This document shows positions 35,282 to 44,023 of a DNA stretch of 64,000 nucleotides, piece after piece. Both the position numbers and the translations under genes were made by a program. Location: NCBI GenBank assembly GCA_004562765.1, contig SFRL01000003.1:1-64000 (forward strand), given 5' to 3'. Source of the stretch: a bacterium. GTDB taxonomy: Bacteria; Bacillota; Clostridia; Lachnospirales; Lachnospiraceae. Numbering within the stretch: the first letter of the stretch is position 1; each line of letters opens with the position of its first letter. Below the pieces are notes generated by a model, which worked only from the letters and a program-made list of their open reading frames with translations, was not told the origin of the DNA and made no database searches.

Positions 35282-36565
35282 CTACTCGTCCACCGGAATG
35301 CGGATCACAACCCGTGTACCCCTTCCCTTCTCCGAGGTGATGGACAATGTGCCCTTGCACATACTCCACAGCCGCTTCCGGACATTTTCAATCCCTATAC
35401 TCTTTTTATGATCTGTATTCATGTACGTCGGGACATCAAAACCCACACCGTCATCCGCAATAACGATCTCGTGATCCTCATCCCTTTTTCTGGTCCGGAG
35501 CACGACTGTACCTCCTGTTTCCGACTTACTGAGTCCATGCAGGATCGCATTCTCCACCAGCGGCTGCAGAGTCATCGGCGGCAGCATATAGCCGCTGTCA
35601 CAGATGTCATACACCACATCCAGTTCATCCTCCATGCGCAGCTTTTCCAGTGCAAGATATCGCTCCACATGCCCCAGTTCCTTATCCAACGTCACAAGCG
35701 AACGGCTGGTCAGCGAATCCATATTTCCCCGGAGAAATGTAGAAAAATCTCCCAGCGCCCGCTTTGCAGTCGCAGGATCCTTGTCACACAGATACATGAT
35801 CGTATTCAGTGTATTATATAAAAAATGGGGCTGGATCTGGGAGATCACGATCTGTATCTTCATGTCGTTGATCTCACGTTCCTGCTCCACCACCTGTTTG
35901 GACTGACCGATGACAACGGCCGCAAACAAACACATCAGCGCAACGGTATCCATGATCTGAAGCATGGAGATTCCATAGAAAAACGATTGCCATATGATCG
36001 CGCACAATGGCATGAACAGATAGACATACAGGGAAATCAGCTGGAGCTTTGCAAAGTTTTTCCGGTAGTATGTCAGCATCCACAGCTCAAAGAGCATCCC
36101 GGTAAATGCAACGACATGGGACAGCAAAAACCAGTCCGCACGCTCATATCGGTTCGTTTCATCAAATCGATAGATCAGCGGATAGAACTGTGTGATCACG
36201 ATCAATGCCATTCCGGTAAATGCGATGCCGCAGGCCACCGCCAGCTGCGGCGCTTTTTTTCTTCTGATCCCGATGTACGCACACAGATAACCGGTAAAAA
36301 AAATGATCATGGAATAATTCAATATATATACTGCCGCATTACTGATGCGCACCATATAATAGTCCACCGTGGTCTCATTTCCGCGATAGAGCCATGCCAG
36401 GGAATCAAATAGCAGCACCAGCGCCTGCGTGACAAACAATGCTGTCAGCCACAGCTTTTTCCCCTTCTTCTTTTCTGCGGAAAGATACGCCGCTACCGCC
36501 GCCAAAAGACAAAACAGTACACCCCATATTTCAAAAGCAACATGCACCTGCCAGTTTCCTGTCAT
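35282..36565 (-). CDS. LytS-type sensor histidine kinase
   Basis: A 427-residue membrane kinase with about seven N-terminal helices and a cytoplasmic His_kinase domain. The acceptor His is in ISQIQPHFLYNTLN (about residue 245); ATP-binding motifs are LVENAILHGL and DDGVGFD. The ATG at 36565 overlaps the response-regulator stop (ATGA) and follows GGAGG, so the pair is coupled. The membrane domain is a paralogue of that in the diguanylate cyclase at 26048, suggesting both sense the same type of signal. It most likely phosphorylates the SARP-like regulator upstream. Confidence 0.92.
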   Translation of the reverse strand: MTGNWQVHVAFEIWGVLFCLLAAVAAYLSAEKKKGKKLWLTALFVTQALVLLFDSLAWLYRGNETTVDYYMVRISNAAVYILNYSMIIFFTGYLCAYIGIRRKKAPQLAVACGIAFTGMALIVITQFYPLIYRFDETNRYERADWFLLSHVVAFTGMLFELWMLTYYRKNFAKLQLISLYVYLFMPLCAIIWQSFFYGISMLQIMDTVALMCLFAAVVIGQSKQVVEQEREINDMKIQIVISQIQPHFLYNTLNTIMYLCDKDPATAKRALGDFSTFLRGNMDSLTSRSLVTLDKELGHVERYLALEKLRMEDELDVVYDICDSGYMLPPMTLQPLVENAILHGLSKSETGGTVVLRTRKRDEDHEIVIADDGVGFDVPTYMNTDHKKSIGIENVRKRLWSMCKGTLSITSEKGRGTRVVIRIPVDE

Positions 36566-37392
36566 CCATCCTTCCTCCAACTGTACGAATGATCGGTCCC
36601 GCGTTTCTTGTTTGACGCAAATTCCAGACTGCCATGGGTCACCTCTGCCCAGCTGTACTGGGACATATATTCCCCGCGATATGCATTGATCGCACTCAGC
36701 TTTCCTTCGATCCAGTCATAATAGTCACAGTCGATCTGGTCAGGATTGATCCCACAGCCTCCCCACTTGTTCACGAGCACCTCTGCACAATCCGCCTCCT
36801 CGAAGGCAGTCTGGAGATCCTTGCGAAGCTTTTGGATGTAAGAAAGATGCGATTCGTCCGATTCCCAAAGCACACTCATCAGTTCTTTGTTTGTGCAGAC
36901 CGCACCCTCGCGATCGATCAGATAAGCCAGCAGTTCTTTCGTTTTATTGTAATGAAAGGTCATCGGCTCTCCGTTCAGATATACTTCAAAGTTACCGAAG
37001 GCCTTAACCTGAAGCTTTTTCTCATTCTGCGGTTTTATTGGATGGCGCAGATTGTCCAGCTCCTCCCGGATCATATCCGGAAAGATGGGCTTCATCAGAT
37101 AGCCGCTGGCATGTAAGGAAAATGCTTCCCCCGAATACTCACTGTATCCGGTAGTAAATATGATATTTGCCTTTGGATGAAGACGCTTGATACGCTTCGC
37201 CAGCGTAATTCCATCCATCTCCTTCATCTCGATATCCAGAAATGCGATCTCGCACGGCTTCTCCTGCACTGCCTCCAGTGCCTCTGAGGGTTTGCGAAAG
37301 CCCAAAACCTCTGCCTCCGGAAGAAGCTGTTTGATCTGCTCCACAATGGAAGCCAGCGCCAGTTTTTCATCATCAACTGCAAGTATTGTCAT
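36562..37392 (-). CDS. Response regulator with SARP-like DNA-binding domain
   Basis: A 276-residue regulator. The receiver (residues 1-118) has D7-D8, phospho-acceptor D53 in FLDIEM, T80/T81 and K101. The C-terminal part (about 127-230) is an OmpR/SARP-type winged helix (KAFGNFEVYLNGEPM, then KTKELLAYLIDREG) followed by the start of a BTAD-like helical region. SARP and OmpR-type proteins bind direct repeats spaced 11 bp apart. The four phased TTGTCC promoters in this window fit that geometry, so it is the best candidate regulator of them (inference). Coupled to the LytS kinase downstream. Confidence 0.9.
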   Translation of the reverse strand: MTILAVDDEKLALASIVEQIKQLLPEAEVLGFRKPSEALEAVQEKPCEIAFLDIEMKEMDGITLAKRIKRLHPKANIIFTTGYSEYSGEAFSLHASGYLMKPIFPDMIREELDNLRHPIKPQNEKKLQVKAFGNFEVYLNGEPMTFHYNKTKELLAYLIDREGAVCTNKELMSVLWESDESHLSYIQKLRKDLQTAFEEADCAEVLVNKWGGCGINPDQIDCDYYDWIEGKLSAINAYRGEYMSQYSWAEVTHGSLEFASNKKRGTDHSYSWRKDG

Positions 37393-37446
37393 TCTTTTTT
37401 CTCACTTTCCTGTGCCCATGGTTGCTTACATCCGCGGTCCGTGCCG

Positions 37447-39081
37447 TCATCGCATACCCGCCCTGCGCAGCTCCTCCTGCAGGTTGAGACGTGTCAGAGC
37501 CGGCATATTCTGTAGTAATTCGATTACATTAAGTGATGTGTACTCAAAATTATTGATCGTAAGATCCGGTTTTACATATCCGTCTTTTGTCTTGTAGGTT
37601 TGCGGATTATCATCACTTAAACTATCATCCGGATTGATGGGAATACTTCCGTTTTTTATAAATTCTTTTACAAATGCCGGTGTCTGAGGTGGTCCAAAGG
37701 TTTTATTCTCCTCCTTAAATCTACCATCCTGATCGATATTTCTGTTCACCACCACTGCTGATAAATAAACAGAAAATTGCTTCAATAATTCAGACCGCAG
37801 ATTAATCTGCTGCTTGACGCTGTCCGGCATCTGGTTCATGTACTCCTGATTGAGACGATCCTTCGAAAACAGATTGTCGCCATACCAGATGTTTAACATC
37901 TTCGCATTCACTTCTTCATAGTGCTCCAATAGATATTGGGGATCCATCATCTTCCGGTCAACTTCAAAATCCAGCATGCTTTGGATGGCTTCATCCAGAA
38001 TTGGCTTTCGAAGCTGCAGATCCTCGCTCTCCATCGCTTCATAAAATGCGATTCCCTTCTGTCTGATCTGCTGATCCTGCTCCGTCAGTGGTTCTCCCTG
38101 TGCATTCACCTGATAAGGCGGAGCATATAACACCATTGCACGTTCATCATTGAATCCGGTGGGGAACCGTTCCATTCGCGCTTTTCTTCCATACAGCCGC
38201 GCAGCTTCCCGATCGATCGCCAGACGGTAATTGATCTGGCAATGGATCCGGTAGGAGTATTCGTCTACCTTTTGGAACCCGGCCTTCTTCCGCGCCTGCG
38301 CCTTCGCAAAATCCCGTGTCTTTTTTGATGAGAAGCCTTCCGGTGACGGATCACTCATCATCTTACTCAGCACCTGCCACTTCACCAGCTCCGGTGTCTC
38401 GTCGGAGACGACAGCCTCCTGTACGGAATCTATGATACGGTTGACGAGATCCTTGCGTCTTTTTCCTTTTTGGGACCAGCGGTGTCCACGATGGGTATTG
38501 TAATAGTGCACCGCCGCCTGACGCGCATCAAACAGCGCATCCTGCTGATACTTTACAGGTGCATGTGCATCTGACAGCACTTCCATCAGCTTCGAAAACG
38601 TTGTCTTTACTGCCTGAAACTCAGCCGATGCCGTATCTGTATCCGCCAAAAGCTCCCTGTGCAGATCCGCCAGCATCTGATAGTCCGCAGACAGCTGCAC
38701 CTCTTCCTGCTGTTCCTTCTGTTCCTCCAGGATCGACTCCTGTCTCAGTTGCTGTTCCTGTCGGCTGATCTGCTCTTTCTTCTGTGCCGAAAGCTGCTCA
38801 CCGTTTAACAGTCGCTCTGCGCTTACCGTCTCATGGATCGGTGCCGTTACCACGATCTGTGTTTTCTGGTCCACAGCCGGTTCCTGCTGTACTTCGGACA
38901 GATCCATCTGCTGCACATTTACCTGAAATTGCTGCAGGGTTTGCTCCAGAGGATCCTCCTTCTGTTTCTGCACCTGTCTGACAGACTGCACTTGTAACTG
39001 CTGCGTCTGCTGTTCCTCACCGTGGAAGATTTCCTGTTTTTCCTTTTGTTTATAGATCTGTCCGCTTTCACCTATACCCAT
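37447..39081 (-). CDS. Candidate eCIS payload, unknown C-terminal domain
   Basis: A 544-residue soluble protein. The first roughly 150 residues are extremely Gln/Glu-rich and probably disordered or coiled. The rest is a mixed helical region that I do not recognise, with no visible catalytic motif. It opens MGIG, like the MGVG start of the 919-residue candidate, which hints at a shared loading signal. It has its own phased-repeat promoter with a perfect TATAAT and AGGGAG before the ATG. Its neighbour is a GNAT-fold gene. The payload role rests on context only. Confidence 0.5.
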   Translation of the reverse strand: MGIGESGQIYKQKEKQEIFHGEEQQTQQLQVQSVRQVQKQKEDPLEQTLQQFQVNVQQMDLSEVQQEPAVDQKTQIVVTAPIHETVSAERLLNGEQLSAQKKEQISRQEQQLRQESILEEQKEQQEEVQLSADYQMLADLHRELLADTDTASAEFQAVKTTFSKLMEVLSDAHAPVKYQQDALFDARQAAVHYYNTHRGHRWSQKGKRRKDLVNRIIDSVQEAVVSDETPELVKWQVLSKMMSDPSPEGFSSKKTRDFAKAQARKKAGFQKVDEYSYRIHCQINYRLAIDREAARLYGRKARMERFPTGFNDERAMVLYAPPYQVNAQGEPLTEQDQQIRQKGIAFYEAMESEDLQLRKPILDEAIQSMLDFEVDRKMMDPQYLLEHYEEVNAKMLNIWYGDNLFSKDRLNQEYMNQMPDSVKQQINLRSELLKQFSVYLSAVVVNRNIDQDGRFKEENKTFGPPQTPAFVKEFIKNGSIPINPDDSLSDDNPQTYKTKDGYVKPDLTINNFEYTSLNVIELLQNMPALTRLNLQEELRRAGMR

Positions 39082-39132
39082 GATTCACACTCCCTGTTTT
39101 TATCAATATCATTTCACCAAACGACTACGTTC

Positions 39133-39167
39133 ATTATACTCTTGAAAGGCAGACAAAAGATGGACAC
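39133..39167 (-). promoter_or_regulatory. Phased TTGTCC-repeat promoter P3 (payload candidate)
   Basis: Minus strand: GTGTCC at 39167-39162 and TTGTCT at 39156-39151, then 12 bases and a perfect TATAAT (39138-39133). It begins three bases after the stop of the upstream GNAT gene and gives a leader of about 45 bases. Confidence 0.8.
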
Positions 39168-39169
39168 AT

Positions 39170-41233
39170 TTAGCGAAATGGCATCACATACTCACAAAGT
39201 CGCAGGGAGGAATCACCCTGCCCGAGTAGTGTTTCCAGCGCCTGCATGTTCCATCCATCATAGAGCTGTAAGATCAGCATCGCATCCTCTCGCAAACGCT
39301 TTTTTGCCTCGTTGATCGCCGCCAGAAGCAGCGCCGGCTGAACATACTGTGATCTGCAGTCGCGTGCGATATAGGTATCAAGCATCAGCAGCAGATTTCC
39401 GGTGGATTGCTCCATGGAAATGACCCCGCGGATCCGTTGCCCCTCCAGATAAAACCGCGTAAAATCCGTATCATAGCGGCTCCGGTCAAAAACAAAGCCG
39501 TGCTCCCTGCACTCCTTTGTAAACTCGATCAGTCGAAAATCCTCCCGATTCGCGATCGGTTCCACCTTTGGCAAAAGTCTTTTCTGTTCCGGTGTCATTT
39601 CCATCAGTCTGGATTCACGCAGATCCTGCAGATAATAGATCGCGATCCTTGCTGACAAAGTAATGGGTACGAATCCACTGCGCTTTAAAAACTCATGAGT
39701 GCGCAGCAGCTTTTCCCCTTCGCCAGCCTGCTTTGTAGTGATCCCACGCATGCCTGCCCCGAAAAATACCTCTTTTGCAAAGCGCAGCAGCCGGGAAGCA
39801 ATACCGTGTCCGCGATGTCTCTCACTCACAAACAGATATTCCAGCATGAGCGTCTTCTGCGGAGACGGCTGCCGGTAAAAGGATGCAAACCCATAAATAA
39901 CATCCTTCTCATCTTTTGCTCCCAAAACGATATGATCCTTTTTACTCCTTAATAAAAAGTCCGGTAACATCCGCTCCAACAACGCGTGGCCGGAGGCGTC
40001 GCTTGGAAAAACAAAATAGCAAAGCTTCTCCGCGCATACAGGTGCTTCCAGATCTCCATCCTCAAGCTGCAGCCGTTTCCTGCTTTCTGCTTCTGCCTGT
40101 GCATCCACCCACAGCTGCTCCTGAAACGCCGCAAAGGGCAGTTCCTTCTCCGGGGGCAGAGGATCACGTCTGGTAAGGGGCAGCCATTCGTTTAACTCTG
40201 CCCGCAGGGACGGCTCGTCCGTCACTTTCCGGCAGGGATAAAGGAATTCCTTTTGTTGCAGACAATCCTCCAATTCCGGTTGTTCCTGTTCATAGAGCGC
40301 CCACGCGCCGGAAAAATCCTCCTGTTCGGATGCCTCTGTCAATCCTGCGTGATCTGTGAGCCATCCGAATGTAAGACACTCGTTTTCTTTTTCATGCGCT
40401 GTATCCCCGTGCTGGCCGAATACACGGCAAGAAATCTCCGGCTCCTGATCAACAAGTCTGCGAACGTATTCCTGTACAAATGCCTCATTGTCCGGTTCGT
40501 CAAACAGCTTACGCAGCACATGCTCTTCCTGTGTACTGCTGCTGATCACACTGACCATGTCGTCCTCATCCAATATGCGTCTTAGCTGCTGGAACAGAGA
40601 TGTCAGCAGCGAGACATAAACCTTTCGAAATGGCACGTTTTCTGCCAGATAGGTCCGGTATGCGATCACGGCATGCTCATTGACACGCCTGACATAAACT
40701 GCGCCCGCAAGCTTTTCCTCAACAATGTAAAACCGGCTGAGCTCCGGATCAAAATCGCCGGACCGCGAAACGAGGGCTTCACGCATTTTCTCCGTCAAGG
40801 CCTTGGCATCACAGATATGATCTGTCGGAATCTCCTTTATCTGCTCTGCCAGCGGGCTATCCATCCAGTCCATCATCTGCCAGCTGAGTAAACGGCCCGT
40901 TAAAAGACACGGCACGAATCCCGCAGATAACAGCAACTCATAGATTTCCGTCACCTGATTCATTTCGCCCATGCACCGCACGCGTATCGTTTTTTTGCCC
41001 TCTGACGCGAGCGCTGCAGCCAGATTCTGCATCATAGTGCGGGCAACTCCCTGTCCGCGAAATGAACGCTCCACACACAAATCCAGAAGACTGGTCTCTG
41101 TGGGCGCTGCCTGTGACGGCACCAATAAAGCAGCCGCCACGATCTGTTTTTCTTTTGTCCATGCACCGTAAACCTTGCCGCCGTTTGTTAAGATTGGTGA
41201 CAACGCCTTGGGAAAAATTGAAGCTGTATTCAT
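39170..41233 (-). CDS. Multi-domain GNAT-fold protein
   Basis: A 687-residue protein containing at least two intact GNAT acetyl-CoA motifs, RGQGVA (residues 59-64) and RGHGIA (about 480). Each is followed by a GNAT-like lobe lacking the motif, giving roughly four GNAT folds in series. Related single-unit proteins are at 34112, 46408 and 54246. It has its own phased-repeat promoter and lies directly upstream of the payload candidate at 37447. AAAAGGAGAG precedes the ATG. The substrate is unknown. Confidence 0.78.
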   Translation of the reverse strand: MNTASIFPKALSPILTNGGKVYGAWTKEKQIVAAALLVPSQAAPTETSLLDLCVERSFRGQGVARTMMQNLAAALASEGKKTIRVRCMGEMNQVTEIYELLLSAGFVPCLLTGRLLSWQMMDWMDSPLAEQIKEIPTDHICDAKALTEKMREALVSRSGDFDPELSRFYIVEEKLAGAVYVRRVNEHAVIAYRTYLAENVPFRKVYVSLLTSLFQQLRRILDEDDMVSVISSSTQEEHVLRKLFDEPDNEAFVQEYVRRLVDQEPEISCRVFGQHGDTAHEKENECLTFGWLTDHAGLTEASEQEDFSGAWALYEQEQPELEDCLQQKEFLYPCRKVTDEPSLRAELNEWLPLTRRDPLPPEKELPFAAFQEQLWVDAQAEAESRKRLQLEDGDLEAPVCAEKLCYFVFPSDASGHALLERMLPDFLLRSKKDHIVLGAKDEKDVIYGFASFYRQPSPQKTLMLEYLFVSERHRGHGIASRLLRFAKEVFFGAGMRGITTKQAGEGEKLLRTHEFLKRSGFVPITLSARIAIYYLQDLRESRLMEMTPEQKRLLPKVEPIANREDFRLIEFTKECREHGFVFDRSRYDTDFTRFYLEGQRIRGVISMEQSTGNLLLMLDTYIARDCRSQYVQPALLLAAINEAKKRLREDAMLILQLYDGWNMQALETLLGQGDSSLRLCEYVMPFR

Positions 41234-41288
41234 TATTTATCACTTCTCTCCTTTTGTACTTTTGGCATTCATCTCATTCATGTTTTTT

Positions 41289-41323
41289 ATTGTATACTAT
41301 CAATGCAGACAAAAGATGGACAA
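41289..41323 (-). promoter_or_regulatory. Phased TTGTCC-repeat promoter P4 (GNAT gene)
   Basis: Minus strand: TTGTCC at 41323-41318 and TTGTCT at 41312-41307, then 12 bases and TACAAT (41294-41289). The T run of the preceding terminator merges with the first repeat. The predicted leader is about 50 bases. Confidence 0.75.
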
Positions 41324-41359
41324 AAAAGAGGATTTTTGAAAATTCTTTCAAAAATCCTC
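41322..41359 (-). terminator. Terminator of the permuted NlpC/P60 payload gene
   Basis: GAGGATTTTTGAAA (41328-41341) pairs perfectly with TTTCAAAAATCCTC (41346-41359), and on the minus strand six T follow. It separates the upstream payload gene from promoter P4. Confidence 0.88.
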
Positions 41360-41416
41360 ATGACAAAGAGCGCTCCTCATGGCAACGGGCACTCACCGTG
41401 GCAGAAGAAGCGTCCC
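41359..41416 (+). repeat. REP-like tandem repeat, copy D
   Basis: Three units: CATGACAAAGAGCGCTCCT, CATGGCAACGGGCACTCAC and the terminal CGTGGCAGAAGAAGCGTCCC. It begins seven bases beyond the stop of the payload gene at 41423. Copies A and D share the same terminal unit. Confidence 0.75.
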
Positions 41417-41422
41417 TACGCC

Positions 41423-44011
41423 CTAGAGTCTGGCGATCACAGACAATACATATTCTTTAAATTTTGACTGGTGCTCTGAAGAACCGGTTTTTAGTGACTC
41501 TAAATACTCCGGGATGTCCTTCTGCGCAGATACATTCAATTTCTTTGGATCAAGGATCGAACGCAGTACCTGATCAAGGTAGGTTTTTTCAAATGTCTCG
41601 ATAAAACGCTGATACACATCCTCATCTGTCGCCTGATCGCCGAGCGATTGCTTGATACTGTACAATATCATCCGAAAGGCGTCTTTATTTGATCCCTGCA
41701 CCTTATCCGTGAGGTATTCTGTAACATCCCGGGACAACAGATATTCCATAGAGGAACTCTGGTCTGCCGCCTCTTTCAGCCAGATCTTCATACCGCCGAA
41801 TACCTTTTCATAGGCAAAAGCCTGATAAATATCCGCGATCTTTTCCGCACCTGAGACACGGTCACCTCTCAGCTTCTCCGGCAGTTCACTGAATGCAAAG
41901 TCCGCATCCGCCTGCGTCATACCCTTGCGCACCTCGTCATATTGCAGGGCTTTCCGCGCTATTTGCAGACTTTCCATTTTTCTGGCGAGTGCAGGATCCG
42001 ACTTTCCTTCTGCCTGTAAAGCAAACCACTTTGTTCTTGCATCCAGTCCGGCCTGCACACTGCCAAACACACGGAGCAATGCCATGTAATAAGAGTTACT
42101 GTCACTATAATGACGGTCTGCATAACCGGTTATCTTTTCGGTTTTATTATTCCATTGTGGTTCTCTGTAGTCTAACTCTACAAGTTCGTCCAATGCTGCA
42201 AGGGAATCAGACGTATCACGGGTATCATCAATTCCAAAATCGACATTATATTGCTTATTTACGCTCATCTCTTCACGCTCAAGAATAGATGCCATGTGGT
42301 TGAAAGGAAGAATCAGTCTGCGATCTCCGTCAACGACACTGTAAAACCACTCTGACAGATATTTTCTACATCCCTGCAGGTCATCAACGATCTCTGAGAG
42401 TAACTGGTTTTTCTCTGATGCGGGTACCTTCCCTATGAAATTCATCTTGTCATTCAGGGCCTGTTGGTTCTCTCCCAGCTTCTCTATCAGTGTTTCAACA
42501 TCGTCTTTGTAATCCGGACCTGTGACTTTCAAAATAGCATCCTTTAACAGCACCTTCTCGATACTGAATTTACTATCAAAGTCACTTCCCAATCCTTGAT
42601 AGCTGGTGGAATGAAGCATTGTCATTCCGCCGTTTCTCATGCGTTCTGCCGCTGCTGACGGTGAAAATGCGTCAAAACGCATCAGATTATTATTTGAATC
42701 ACTATATTTCTGGGCAAGTTCTTTCGACATCATCTTTTTACCCATGCCAAAGTAACTCATATCATCCTTGTTGGAAAGCTTATCGATCGTCTTCTGACCG
42801 ATTGCTTTCGCGACTGGAGAGATCAAAGGGATCAACGGCACGAGAAACCAGCCGGCTCCCAGATCAAGATCCTTCTTCTGTAGCATGTCACCGGTGGGCA
42901 GCCCCGCCTGCTGCGTTGTCTCAGCCACAAAGGTCGTACAGTTACGCTTCATACTATGGAATCCGCCCTCCTCATAATGGGAAGCATGTTCCAAAATGTG
43001 ATTGATCTGCTTGTTTGTGGCATCATAGCGCTTTCCGATCGTCGTATCCAGAATCGAATCATCTTCTAACTGACCGGTAATAAAAGAACCGCTTCCATAC
43101 ATTGCGATCGGTAAAGCTTTATCCCCGGTTCCGGCACCCATGTAATAACCCATTTTGATCCGGCATCGCTCTGTTTTTCCGTTTTTACGATTCCGGCGCG
43201 TATAGTGGAGCGACAAACTGGCATGTGACGATGTTAACAGTTCATTGGTACCTTCCTCCTTGTTCTTGTCCATGACGATATCCACGGTTACATACGGCTT
43301 TTGCTTCGGATTCTCTGCGATCCGTTTCTCCCAGATCAGTGGTTTCTGGTCATAACGATCTAATATCTCCTGATCGTCATCGCCCCTTTCGATCTCTTCC
43401 ATAGGTGTCAACGGCTTTTTCTGAAGATCCTCCGGTTGGGATGACAGATGATCCGCTTCTCCTATGTTTCCGTCGGCACGAAGTTCTTCCTCTTCCATTT
43501 TCGGAGCACTGTTTCTACCGCCTTTTGCCAGACGCACGCCCTGGTTGACAAGTGTCTGTACACCGGTCAGCACACCGAACACTGCATGACTCAACACCCG
43601 GGCAAACCAGCCCCCAATGCCAATGGTCTTGTATTCCTTTTTGACCGGCTTAAAGCGTTTGGAGGATTGGGCCTTCTGGGACTTCCCGATCATCTGCAGG
43701 TGATCCATATCGGTCAGGCCGGGTTCCTCCTGCTGCGGCGGCTGCACGAGATCCGCCACCGTTCCCTGGGGCTCTCTTGTCTCGTCTCCGGATTTTTTTG
43801 CCAGATCCTGCTGTCTTGCCTCGGCACTCGCCTTCTGTATTTGCAGCTTCTGCTGTGTGCTTGCGGCCTGCTGCGGAGGCATTCCGTTTCTGATCTGTAT
43901 GACTGCCTCGCTCATCGCATCCAGATCCTTATCGATATCCGGATTTTCCATCAGGAGATTTTGCATAGTGTCATTTCCCAGCGCTCCCACGACACTCTCC
44001 AGATTATCCAT
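41423..44011 (-). CDS. Candidate eCIS payload with permuted NlpC/P60-like core
   Basis: An 862-residue soluble protein. Residues 45-125 are Q/K-rich and probably disordered. Residues about 240-375 carry a His-then-Cys order typical of permuted NlpC/P60 (YiiX/LRAT-like) hydrolases: H263 in SSHASLSLHY and C358 in KRNCTTFVAET. These enzymes act on amide or ester bonds in peptides or lipids. The C-terminal half is helical and unrecognised. The ATG at 44011 has a ribosome site with no spacing, and the frame continues upstream across a TAG to a well-placed ATG at 44128. It lies directly downstream of an eCIS ATPase gene. Confidence 0.6.
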   Translation of the reverse strand: MDNLESVVGALGNDTMQNLLMENPDIDKDLDAMSEAVIQIRNGMPPQQAASTQQKLQIQKASAEARQQDLAKKSGDETREPQGTVADLVQPPQQEEPGLTDMDHLQMIGKSQKAQSSKRFKPVKKEYKTIGIGGWFARVLSHAVFGVLTGVQTLVNQGVRLAKGGRNSAPKMEEEELRADGNIGEADHLSSQPEDLQKKPLTPMEEIERGDDDQEILDRYDQKPLIWEKRIAENPKQKPYVTVDIVMDKNKEEGTNELLTSSHASLSLHYTRRNRKNGKTERCRIKMGYYMGAGTGDKALPIAMYGSGSFITGQLEDDSILDTTIGKRYDATNKQINHILEHASHYEEGGFHSMKRNCTTFVAETTQQAGLPTGDMLQKKDLDLGAGWFLVPLIPLISPVAKAIGQKTIDKLSNKDDMSYFGMGKKMMSKELAQKYSDSNNNLMRFDAFSPSAAAERMRNGGMTMLHSTSYQGLGSDFDSKFSIEKVLLKDAILKVTGPDYKDDVETLIEKLGENQQALNDKMNFIGKVPASEKNQLLSEIVDDLQGCRKYLSEWFYSVVDGDRRLILPFNHMASILEREEMSVNKQYNVDFGIDDTRDTSDSLAALDELVELDYREPQWNNKTEKITGYADRHYSDSNSYYMALLRVFGSVQAGLDARTKWFALQAEGKSDPALARKMESLQIARKALQYDEVRKGMTQADADFAFSELPEKLRGDRVSGAEKIADIYQAFAYEKVFGGMKIWLKEAADQSSSMEYLLSRDVTEYLTDKVQGSNKDAFRMILYSIKQSLGDQATDEDVYQRFIETFEKTYLDQVLRSILDPKKLNVSAQKDIPEYLESLKTGSSEHQSKFKEYVLSVIARL

Positions 44012-44023
44012 CTCCTGCTCGGT

